A stretch of DNA of 10,198 bases, from the NCBI GenBank assembly GCA_027943245.1, contig JANDJZ010000564.1, positions 1 to 10,198 of the forward strand. The letters are read 5' to 3'. A model generated the notes under the pieces. It was not told where the DNA came from and did no database searches. It worked only from the letters and a program-made list of their open reading frames with translations. The position numbers were made by a program, and so were the translations under genes. This stretch comes from Acanthamoeba sp. SK_2022b. Its lineage: Eukaryota; Discosea; Longamoebia; Acanthamoebidae. This document shows, in pieces, positions 1 through 9,159 of this stretch (position 1 is its first letter; each line of letters begins with the position of its first letter).

Positions 1-2073
1 GACTACGAGGCCAAGATTCACGAACTCCACCGCGAGATCGAGAAGCTGCGGTTCGTTCTTTTTCGTTTTTCGTTTTATTTTCGTTTTTCGTTTTTCGTTT
101 TCGTTCTTTTATTGCATTAATTGACTTGACACGCTCCGCAACAGGATCAGGAGTCCGATGACGAAGCCCGACGGCCGCAAGATGGAAACGCTGCAGAAGC
201 GCATCAGCGACTTCTCGTCGATCAAGACGATCTCCTTCGAGAACGTGCCCACGCGCTTGGCCTCCTCCGGCGGCTCGCCGCGTCCGCGTTCGAGCGCGGC
301 GCGCGTCTCGTCGACGGGCGGGAACCTGTCCCACTCGGGCCTGCCCAGCATCGACGAGCTCAGCTCGACGCCCTCGCCCGGCGGCGCCAAGCGGCCCCTC
401 GGCCGCATCAGCAGCGACCTCGAGCGGGACAGGCGCCGTCGACGCAGCCTCACCTCCTCGGCGGCCCCGACCGCGACCGCGACCGCGCGCCAGCTGTCGT
501 TTAATGCCAACGAGGCTGCTGACGTCACTCCCAAGGATGCTGACGTCACCAGCACCGCGGGAGGCCAGGGCCGCGTGGCCGAGGAGGCGGGCCCTCGGGT
601 CGCCGACAGGAAGAGAGACGAGCGCGAGGCGTTCATGAAGCGGATCGAGCAGGACATCGAGACGGAGAAGGACAAGGCGCGCGAGCTCGAGGAGCGCCGC
701 AGGCAAAAGGAGGAGCAGATCAAGCAGCTCCAGCAGGAGGTGGCCGACATGTCTGTCGACCGGGTTTCCGACGGCCTGGCCGCAGGAGGCCAGGGCAGGC
801 GGCCGGGCCACCGACGCGCCGAGCAGCGTAAAGTGTCGACAGAGGAGGTCGTCCCCAAGGTTAAGGTGGCGGCCAAGCAACAGGCGGAGCTGCCCGTGAC
901 CGCCACGTCGTCCGAGGTGGCCGCCGTGGCGCGGCAGCACAGCAAGGACGAGTCGGAGAAGGCCAAGAAGCGGCGCGAGATCGAGAGGGACCTCATCGAG
1001 AAGCTCCAGAGGAAGTACCGCGACCAGGAGTTCTCGCTGGTGGGCCTCGAAAACGAGGCCATCATGACCCTCCTCCCGGACCCACGGTAAGCCCTTCCTT
1101 TTTCTCTTCGCCTTCGTTCTTTTCCCTTGGCTTCGTTTTTCGTTCTTTTTCCCCCCCCCTCTCCTCTTTGACGTCCACTAAGACTTTCGTTTGCGCAGGG
1201 ATCCGACGTCGCAGCAGATGGTGAAGTTCCTCTTGTCCGATCTCGAGCCGGGCTTCGTGTCGGGCGTCCCCGCGCCGGCCCTGATCATCTACTCGCTCTT
1301 CACCCATTGGCAGATCTTCGCCCGGCCCGAGGACAAGGTAAGCCGCCGCGATTGGCGCACTTTGGCAGTGTTGACTCTTAACGGTCTGATCAATCGCGTG
1401 TCGTTGGTTTTGTCGCAGGCGCACAAGAGCAAGGCCGACGGCCGGAATGACGTTCTGGCGTTGGTCGTCGAGGAGCTGTACCGCGCCGTGCAGAAGAACA
1501 TAGCAGGCGAGATCGAGATCGTCATGTGCGCGCCGTTCATTGTGACTCTGCGCACATTCCAAGCATTCACTCACTCACTCACGTGTGGAATGTGTGGATC
1601 ACGCTGTGCATGTGTGTCTACAGATATTGGCTGTCCAATGTGTGCACGCTGTTCCACCTCGTGAGCGAGAGGCTGGCCGAGCTGAAGAAGGCGTCCAAGG
1701 CCGAGAAGCGCCGGCGGGGCGCCGAGCTGGACGACGACAGCGACGACGAAAAGAGCGAAAGCGAAGAGGAGGAGGAGGAGGGGGAGGAGAGCGAAGACGA
1801 AGAGGAGCTGTACGCCGTGACCAGCTTCGACGACTTTGACGAGGCGCACGAGTTCGCTGTGTCCCCCGAACGCATCCGGCGCGCCACCGCCACGCCCGCC
1901 GCCTTCAAGCGGCAGCTGGGCGAGCTCGTCACCAAGGTCTACGCGCTCCTCCTCAAGCGGGCCTACGCCGACCTCAACGACACGCTCCACGAGTGCGTCC
2001 TCGGCAAGAGCCTCGCCTCGCCCCGCAACCTCGCCGGCTCTCCCCAACGGTATCCCTCTTTGCCTGCGCTTTG

Positions 2074-2131
<58 letters not shown>

Positions 2132-2494
2132 TGTGTGATGTGTGTGTGTCTGATGTGTGTGCGTGCGTGCGTGTGCGTGGGTGTTGTGCGCAGGGCGATG
2201 AACACGATCCAGCCGGTGAAGGAGGTGCTGTCCAAGTACCTGCTGGGCCTGGTCCAGAACTTCGTGTTCCTGTCGCTCGTCCAGAAGTTCTTCGCGCAGG
2301 TGTTCCACTTCATCAACGCCACCCTCTTCAACGAGATCCTGCTCGTCCGCCAGCTGTGCACCGTCGACAAGGCTGTCGACATAAAAATGCACCTGGCCAA
2401 CCTCGAGAGCTGGATCATCGAGGAGGGCGGCCTCTGGCTCGAGGTAACCCCCCTCCCTTCCAATGGCTGCATCGCTTTCCTTGGCCCAGTGCTC

Positions 2495-2532
<38 letters not shown>

Positions 2533-3391
2533 GTGCGTGCGTGCGTGCGTGCGCAGAACGCCAAGGTGCAGCTGGAGCCGCTGCACGAGATCATCACGCT
2601 GCTGATGATGCCCAAGAAGCTCATCGTCGAGTCGGAGGAGCTGCGGCAGGAGGTCATCCCCCGCCTCAACTCCCTCCAGGTCAAGCAGGTCCTCGCCATG
2701 TACACCCCCACCGGTAAACACGCCCCCCCCCGTGCCGTGCGTGTCGTGTCGTGTCGTGTCTGACTCGCTGCAATGTCGGTGGGCGCAGATATGGAGGAGA
2801 GGCTGTCGATGGCGGACATCCAGAAGATGGACAACAGCAGCAGCAAGGGCAAGGGCGCGGCGGCCGACGAGTCGCTGCTGCTGGAGACGGCCCACGTGTT
2901 TGCGCTGTCGTCCAAGGAGCTGCACTACCTCGAGCTCAACGACGCCAACAACATCCCGTTCCCGTTCGAGATCAAGCAGAAGGTCCACGAGCTCGTCGAG
3001 GAGGTGCGCACACGCTCCCCCCCCCCGCGCGCATACACAAGCACACGACACGTGGGCGGCGGCTCACTCGCAGGCAATCGAAACTCTGCAGGACATCTTG
3101 AAGCGGATGAGCATGGCGAAGGAGGTGATCAAGCAGACAAAGGGGGTGGGCGTCCTGCGCTCGCTGGTCGAAGGCGACGACAAGAACGAAGACGACGAAG
3201 ACAAGAACGAAGGCGACGACGATCGCGAAGGGGAGGGGGAGGAGGGACAGCGACCGCGGATGCTCGAGCGGACGGGCTCGTCCGTTGCGGAGGGAGGCAG
3301 CAGGGACGACATCAGCCCGCGCGGGACGGACGACCCACAGAAGAAGATCACCCACTTCTGGTCCTCCTTCTTTGGCAAGGACAACCACTGA
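1..3391 (+). CDS. Myosin-V-type globular tail (DIL domain) protein, 5'-partial
   Basis: Spliced CDS in nine exons: 1-50, 145-1086, 1199-1337, 1419-1525, 1624-2049, 2194-2443, 2557-2713, 2789-3003, 3074-3391 (TGA 3389-3391). All junction phases agree and give 867 visible residues. Visible order: coiled-coil end (residues 1-17), Ser/Arg/Pro-rich linker (about 25-170), charged coiled coils (about 177-217 and 288-312), then a globular tail from about residue 325 to 765. The tail matches the class V myosin cargo-binding tail along its length: YWLSNVCTLFH resembles the WLSNTCRLLH stretch, and LEPLHEI, VLAMYTPTDMEERLS resembles the LYTPVNEFEERV stretch. An acidic run (about 449-475) interrupts the tail and a second lies near the C-terminus (about 796-820). 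The family tail binds cargo adaptors for actin-based organelle transport. Whether a motor domain precedes it is not visible; a motor-less DIL protein is equally possible. It converges on the small minus-strand gene downstream. Confidence 0.85.
53..110 (+). repeat. T-rich TTTTCG-like imperfect tandem repeat in intron
   Basis: The first intron (51-144) is built of imperfect TTTTCG / TTTTTCG units. The next intron (1087-1198) has a similar TTCGTTCTTTT composition and a C8 run. This resembles an extended pyrimidine tract interrupted by CG. Confidence 0.6.
2074..2130 (+). repeat. (GT)n microsatellite in DIL-gene intron
   Basis: About 28 uninterrupted GT units lie inside intron 2050-2193, followed by degenerate TG-rich sequence up to the GCGCAG acceptor. 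The tract is on the sense strand of the host gene. Reading frames through it (repeated CV) are not protein. Confidence 0.97.
2497..2552 (+). repeat. (TG)17 followed by (GTGC)n microsatellite in intron
   Basis: The tract occupies most of intron 2444-2556 and runs almost directly into the GCGCAG acceptor, so the usual polypyrimidine tract is replaced by alternating T/G and then GTGC tetramers. Sense-strand orientation is TG. Confidence 0.95.
2741..2760 (+). repeat. (GTGTC)4 pentanucleotide repeat in intron
   Basis: Four perfect GTGTC units lie in intron 2714-2788, preceded by a C-rich run. This is short low-complexity intron sequence with no sign of function. Confidence 0.85.
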
Positions 3392-3643
3392 TGAACCAGA
3401 GGAGGCTTGGCGGCTCATCCCAAACCAACCACCACCAAATACAATGCAACAGGCCTATGAAAAGCAAGCTTGGCGACTTGCCCATGTACATACGAGTTTT
3501 GCGCAACCATTGCACAAAATAGGCGTTAATTTAAAAAATATGAACATTTTAATTCACAAGAAAAGAGTAGAAAACAAGCTTTGAACAAGACAGTTAGATG
3601 ATAGTGCGGCTATCCACACTGAGCTGTAGAATAGAATAGGCGT
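3392..3643. other. Convergent intergenic / 3'-UTR region
   Basis: This is 252 bp between the stop codon of the DIL-domain gene (plus) and that of the small secreted-protein gene (minus). It contains an AT-rich core around 3520-3560 and must hold the 3' UTRs of both genes. I see no canonical AATAAA on either strand and no conserved reading frame or RNA gene. Confidence 0.6.
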
Positions 3644-3996
3644 TTAAAAAAAGAACGACAACGAGGAGCCCAAGAGAACGAAGGCGAAGGGGCGAAGGCT
3701 GGAGGCGGGCGACGTGTTTTCGTAATCGACCGGTACGGAACCCAACAGCACCGCGGGCGACGGGTCGAGTCCAACCTGTTTGTTCCACTCCGAGTCGGGA
3801 ATGGTCATCTGCACGGGAGAGGACAACACTGTGAACATACGCGACTACACGCGCGGGAAAGAGAGGGGAACCGCACGTTGAGGAGCTTTTCGATGTCTTC
3901 CTTGGTGGCCAGATCGGGTGATGCGGAGGCCTGGCCCAGGGCACAGGCGACGGCGAAGGCGAGCAAGGCGAGGAGGAGGAACAGGAGTGGTTTCAT
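3644..3996 (-). CDS. Small secreted, possibly GPI-anchored protein of unknown function
   Basis: Two exons on the minus strand: 3877-3996 and 3644-3808, joined in phase 0 across a 68-nt intron (donor GTGCGG, acceptor GTGCAG), giving 94 residues. I do not recognise a family. Residues 1-21 (MKPLLFLLLALLAFAVACALG) form a clear signal peptide, with likely cleavage near the following QASAS. The C-terminus ends in a hydrophobic run (PFAFVLLGSSLSFFF) preceded by small residues (NTSPASS), as in a GPI-attachment signal. Mature length would be about 45-55 residues. Two N-glycosylation sequons are visible: NMT, created exactly at the exon junction (residues 40-42), and NTS in the GPI-signal spacer. There are no cysteines after the signal region. 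Removing the intron is required: unspliced, the frame runs into stop TAG-containing sequence. It could instead be a plain secreted peptide or a tail-anchored protein. The splice model is good; function is unknown. Confidence 0.7.
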
Positions 3997-4328
3997 GGAG
4001 GTTGGTGCTGTGGTGTAGTGAGTTTAAAGTGAAGAGTGATGATGAAGAGGTCGCGCACGCCACCTTGAAGTTGTTTAGGCAAGAGACAGAGTCTAGCTTC
4101 GGCGAGTTTCGTGGTGAATTTCAGCGCTTTGATCTTTATTTAAGTCCTGGGCCAATCAGGCTTTCCTCACGTCGTCGAAATGTGGACGTCCTTTCGCCAA
4201 GTTCCCTGACCTGACCACTGCACAGTTCCACAGTCTTGAACCACTGCCTATTGGCAACAAGATATTCATGATGATACCACGTACGAACAACAGGAAAGCA
4301 AGAACCGAGAAGAAAAAAGAAGCCAATT
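3997..4328. promoter_or_regulatory. Divergent shared upstream region with CCAAT-type elements
   Basis: This 332-bp space separates the start codons of the minus-strand small-protein gene and the plus-strand stress-protein gene, so both promoters must lie here or overlap neighbouring transcripts. A textbook CCAAT element (CCAATCAG) lies at 4152-4159. Next to it, read on the minus strand, is TTAAATAAA (4135-4143), a TATA-like element about 140 nt upstream of the small-protein start. A second CCAAT, inverted (ATTGG at 4250-4254), sits about 75 nt upstream of the stress-protein ATG. These resemble NF-Y sites, but actual use is inference. No RNA gene is seen here. Confidence 0.4.
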
Positions 4329-5024
4329 ATGAAGTTCTTGGTGGCCTATGACTCCTCGCCCACGGCCAAGCGCGCCCTTGACCGCACTCTCCAACTCCTT
4401 CAACCAGACAGAGACTCTGTGGTGAGCTGAATGATCAACCACAGACCCCACGCCTCTTTCCCCACACTACTCCACGCAATGTTCACCCACGAAACATGTG
4501 GTCAGGTAGTGCTCATGATATCCGAGCAGTTGCCGGAGCTGCTTCTCACGGAGGAGACTGTCCAGCGCATCACGGGCGCTCGCTTACACGACGCCATGCT
4601 GGTCATGAAAGCTCTCAGTGACACGCTCGCCGAGCGGCATGTACGTCTACTGTTTTGGGGTTGCTTTGCGCGACCGCTCTTCACAGTCATGGCCATGCCG
4701 AGCAGATCGTGCACGAAACGATCGCAACGCCCGCGTACGACACAGCACAGACAATCCTGGACTATGTCGACACTTGCCAAGCCGACATGATCGTCGTCGG
4801 ATCGCGTGGCCTGGGCACCTTACAAGGGTAGGCCACCTCACACATGCCACTGCGTGGATCTCTCATGAACATCATGGTGGTGGTCCAGGATTTTGCTGGG
4901 CAGCGTCTCACAGCGATGCGTAAACGAAGCCACTGTGCCCGTGTTGGTCGTCCACCAAGCCCCAAGCGAGCCTGCCGCTCAGGTGACGGACGCCCCGCCA
5001 CCGTCCATCGGGGCCGTCTACTAA
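4329..5024 (+). CDS. Universal stress protein (UspA-like), nucleotide-binding class
   Basis: Four exons, 4329-4421, 4506-4640, 4706-4827 and 4889-5024 (TAA 5022-5024), give 161 residues, normal for a single-domain UspA protein. The N-terminus MKFLVAYDSSPTAKRAL has the first beta strand and the conserved aspartate (D8) that contacts adenine in ATP-binding members. The C-terminal half has the nucleotide-loop pattern G-2x-G-9x-G-S: G108, G111, G121, S122. It is followed by the closing strand VPVLVVH. Intron 3 (4828-4888) splits this loop at G117. A 24-residue Ala/Pro-rich tail follows the domain. Members of this ATP-binding class act as soluble stress or energy sensors; the specific role here is unknown. 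The start is chosen because it opens directly into strand 1. Stop codons block read-through of each intron, supporting the splice model. Confidence 0.88.
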
Positions 5025-5093
5025 CTCGCGCGCGACCGACCGCCACGAACAACAAGCGCCACCAACACACGAACTGGCGAAAAAGATTTTAAA

Positions 5094-5103
5094 AATAAAT
5101 AAA
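5094..5103 (+). promoter_or_regulatory. Candidate poly(A) signal of the stress-protein gene
   Basis: Two overlapping AATAAA hexamers (5094-5099 and 5098-5103) lie 70-80 nt after the stress-protein stop codon, in an A/T-rich patch followed by an A run at about 5127-5134. Position and sequence fit a canonical polyadenylation signal. No equivalent is seen on the minus strand for the flippase gene ending at 5205. Confidence 0.55.
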
Positions 5104-5204
5104 CAAAAAACATTTCGTTGTCCAGTTAAAAAAAATAGACCAGCAAAGTTGTCCGGCGGCAAGGGCGAGACTGCGGTGGTGGGCTGGTGGAGTGGGTAAG
5201 CTGC

Positions 5205-6283
5205 TCAGTTGTCTGAGTCGGAGTCGTTGAAGGCGCTGCTGGAGCTGGCGAGGAGGGGCTCCTCGAGGCGGCGGTAGCTGCTGGACCCGCCCTTGGCGCC
5301 CGACTTTACCGAGCCCGTACTGGCCCACGCGTCCTGGATCGGCGCCGGCGACGACTCCGGGTGGTCTATAATCATTTTTATCAATTAATTGGTACAAAAT
5401 AATAATTCAATTTTTTTAATAATAATTCGAAAATTAAAATGATAATAGAAGAGGAGCGCTGTGTACCGCTGCCGAGTGAGCCGTAGGTCTTGGCTGACTT
5501 GAGGTGACGCTTATGGAGAAGGCGGTCCTCTTCTTGCAAAATTTGCCAAGGCTCCGGGAAGAAGTTGCGCTGCACGCTGTGGTGTCGCACGCAAAGCGGC
5601 ATCAGCACAAGCTCGCGTGCGTGATGTGGGCGTGTGCGCGTGCGTGCGTACTAGGCATAGAGGAAGTCGGGGAGGAGACAGGCCACGGTTCCCAACAGCA
5701 CCCACAAATAAATGATCGGCATGCCGCACATGTGGACTGCGCGGGACACCACGCGCACACGTCAGTTGGTCGGCCACAGCGAATCGCAAACGAAAAGGAT
5801 AAAAATCGGGGAAAAATTCAATAGTAATAAAATAAAATAAAAAAAATTATGGGGAAAAAAGCGTACAGAATACGAAGAATTGGTTGGGGAAGAAGTAGAT
5901 GACCGAGCCCTCGCCCAGCACGAGGATAATGTACAGGAAGAGGCTGCCCCACACGGTGAAGTGGACCAACCAATTCCAGTTGCTGCCCCATCACAACAAA
6001 ACGCGCGATCAGAAAACGCTTTCATCATGCCGGGGAGAGAGAGGGAGTGAATGAGGCGGCGGCGGAGGAGGAGAAAGAGGAGGAGATGGGAGAGGGGCGC
6101 ACTTGACGTGGAGGAAGAGCTTGAGGAAGATGACGATGATGCCGACGAAGAGGATGGCGTGGCCCATCGAATAGAAGCCCGTGTCCAGCCCTGCCGGGTC
6201 CTGCAGCCCGTCGTCCCACAGGAAGTAGGCCCCGAAGAAGATCACTGCCACACACACCCAACGCATGTGAGCGCGCGCGCGCG

Positions 6284-6347
<64 letters not shown>

Positions 6348-6683
6348 ACACGAGTTTGGGGGAGGGGGTTACCGAGCGAGTGGTAGATGGAAGCGGCGAA
6401 CCAGCCACAGAGGCTCCACATGGTGAAGACGCTGTTGCTCTGCACCCGCTGGTACACGTGCGGGTTCTGTTGTTGTGTGTATTTTTTGTGTGTTGTGTGT
6501 TGTGAGCAACAATTCGTTGAAGAAAGGAGAGAGGAGAGGGAGAGGGGGAGGGGGGTGTACGGCTTCGATGACGCGGTGGGAGATGTCCGTCTCGAACACG
6601 GCCACGGCGATGGGCGGCCACGCCGTGAAGAGGATGTTGAAGAACGTCATCACCCAATCGTCGTATAGCGTCTGCCCACACAC

Positions 6684-6763
<80 letters not shown>

Positions 6764-6783
6764 CACACACACACCTTTTACAC

Positions 6784-6866
<83 letters not shown>

Positions 6867-8629
6867 GCGCGCGCGCGCGCGTATTAGACAAGCGTCGCAA
6901 CAACACATTGGAGGAGGGAGGGGGCACCTGACTAGAGAAGCCGGAGAAGATGCCGAACCACACTTGGGCCAGGAACACGGCCGCGTTCTTGTAGAACGAG
7001 TAGTGAATGATCAACGCGTTCCTGTTGAATTAAAATAATTATGAATTAAATTTATAATTGGAAAAAATCAATTATAAAAAGATGTTCGTGTGTGCGTGAG
7101 TGCGTGCCTGATCATGGAGTAGCGTCCGTGGACGCAGAGGAGTCGCTTGAGATGGCGGAACTGATGCAGGGCAAAGTCGGAGGCGCGGGCGGCCTGGTTG
7201 CCCTCCTTGCCGTAGATGCCGACGCCGACGTTGGCCTCCTGGATCATGCCCACGTCGTTGGCGCCGTCGCCGATCGACAGGCACACCTCCTTCGACGTCT
7301 CCTTGATCAGGCGCACCACCTTGGCCTTCTGCAGGGGCGTCACACGATTGCAGATCACTGCGCGAAAAAAATGCAAAAGAAAATTACCGCGTTAATTATT
7401 TTCGAAAATTAAAATAATAGATATTTAATTGACCAAGTTGCAATTAATTCTGTGAACAAATTAATTGTCTAAAAATAAATAAACAAACAAACAAATAAAT
7501 ATTATTAGGGTGGGCACCAGAGTGGCAGCTGCGGGCGAGGTTGTAGAAGAGGGTGCGGTGGTCCTTGAGGGCGAACTTGATGCTGCCGCCGTCGATGACG
7601 AGGGCGCGCTTCCGCTTCTGCGAGTGAAGTGAGAGACGGTCAACGTTCTCCTTGGTGATGGAGAAAGAAGAGTGCGCGCAAACGGTGCAAACGACACGCA
7701 AACAGACAAACAAACAAGTAAGCACGCCTGACGAACCTCAACATCACGTTATAGAAAATATAGATAAAATAAAATGGACAATATTTATACTAATATGGAC
7801 ACACCACGCGCGCGCGCACGCGCACACAGACTGCACAGCGTGACGAGGGTCGTGCGTACGAGTGCCGTCGACGAGGCGCTGCGCGAGACGGTGCCGTCGT
7901 CATCGGCGGTGGGCTGGTGCTGGGTCAGCAGCTGCAGGCATTCCTCGGTCGATTCGGCGTTGATGATGATCAACTGTCGACACGCGGGACACAGCGAGGT
8001 CAGGCTCTCTCCACCCGCGCGCGTGTGCGTGCTGAGATATGAGGCATAGCGCGCGCGCGGCACGCACCTCCATGTCGCCGTTCAGCAGACGGGAGGAGTA
8101 GCCGATGTTGATGGCCGTCGCCTGCTTGTCGCCGGTGATCACCCACACGCGCATGCCCGCCTGCTCGCACAAGTGCGTCAAGACGGTGAGCCAAAAAATA
8201 AAATTAAAATTAAAATATAAAAAATAAAAGTGCTCCGTGTGTTTGTGTGGGACAGGTGAGGAGAGACCTCCAGCAGGTAGGCGATGGTCTCGGGCACGCC
8301 GTCCTGCAACTTGTCTTCGATGGCCGTCGCGCCGATGATGCTCAGGTTTCGCTCAAACTCATCGCACACGCTATCGATCTGCAGGGGCAGAGCCACCGGA
8401 GGGAAAGAAAGAGAGAAGAAAAGAACGAAAACGTCAGGCGACCTCCTCCCCGTCTCGGCGAGAGCATGGGCATGGGCCAAACGTACGGCCTCCTCGCGGC
8501 CATCCATGAGGGTGGCGGCCTCGTTGTACTGCTCGAGGAATGCTCGGCATTCCTCCTCGGTCAGCCTCCGCTCGCCGTAGACCAGCGTACGCAATCCCTG
8601 TACACCAAGCAATCAGTGTGTGCGTGCAG

Positions 8630-8688
<59 letters not shown>

Positions 8689-9090
8689 GTGAGAGAGAGA
8701 GAGAGAGAGGAGAGCATGCACCTCCTTGGAGAAGACATCGAGGTCCTGCAGGGTCTTCTCCTTGAGCTCGTCGTCGCCGTCACGGAGGCGGGAGTACATC
8801 ATGGTGTCGGCGCCCTTGGTCAGCAGCTTGAGCTCGCCCTCGGGCGTGCGGACCACGACCGACATGCGCCGACGGTCGGAGGTGAACTCCATGCTGCACA
8901 GGACGTCGTAGACGATGTCGGCGCCGTTGACCTGAACGGTGATCGATTGGGTGGAGCGCGAGATGAACACGATCCCGTTGTCCTTGGCCGCGCGACACAG
9001 GGCCTCCTCGTCGGGCGAAGACGCCTTGTAGATGAGCTCTGCCATCACGCAGCACACAACCGGTCAACACCACACAACAACAACAACAAC

Positions 9091-9159
<69 letters not shown>

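Noticed and set aside
158..160. ATG at 158 as the start of the DIL-domain protein
   Set aside because: Positions 1-50 form an in-phase coiled-coil exon with a donor, so the gene continues upstream.
109..1065. Long antisense open frame (318 codons, Ser/Arg-rich) opposite the second exon of the DIL gene
   Set aside because: It is a shadow of GC-rich codon usage on the opposite strand; it shows no domain, and the sense frame splices consistently into a recognisable protein.
2533..2552. GTGC tetramer run and other tandem tracts as a CRISPR-like array or telomeric repeat
   Set aside because: They are simple repeats with no spacers and no telomere motif, inside an intron.
5577..5612. Apparent frameshift between TM10 and the C-terminal tail if the acceptor after 5612 (GCGAG) is used
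   Set aside because: An acceptor further on (CACCACAG, AG at 5578-5577) restores the frame and gives the family-typical [14 protein letters not shown], so no break is needed.
6650..6908. Open frames of repeated CV or HT residues
   Set aside because: They are translations of (GT)n/(CA)n microsatellites lying inside introns defined by flanking flippase exons.
8161..8181. Exon extension encoding LTHLCEQ before [12 protein letters not shown]
   Set aside because: No acceptor AG lies upstream of it, and joining at AG 8162-8161 gives exactly the family spacing between PETI and TGDK.
8691..8709. (GA)n tract as a GAGA-factor promoter element
   Set aside because: It is inside an intron adjoining a (TG)n tract, with no gene start nearby.
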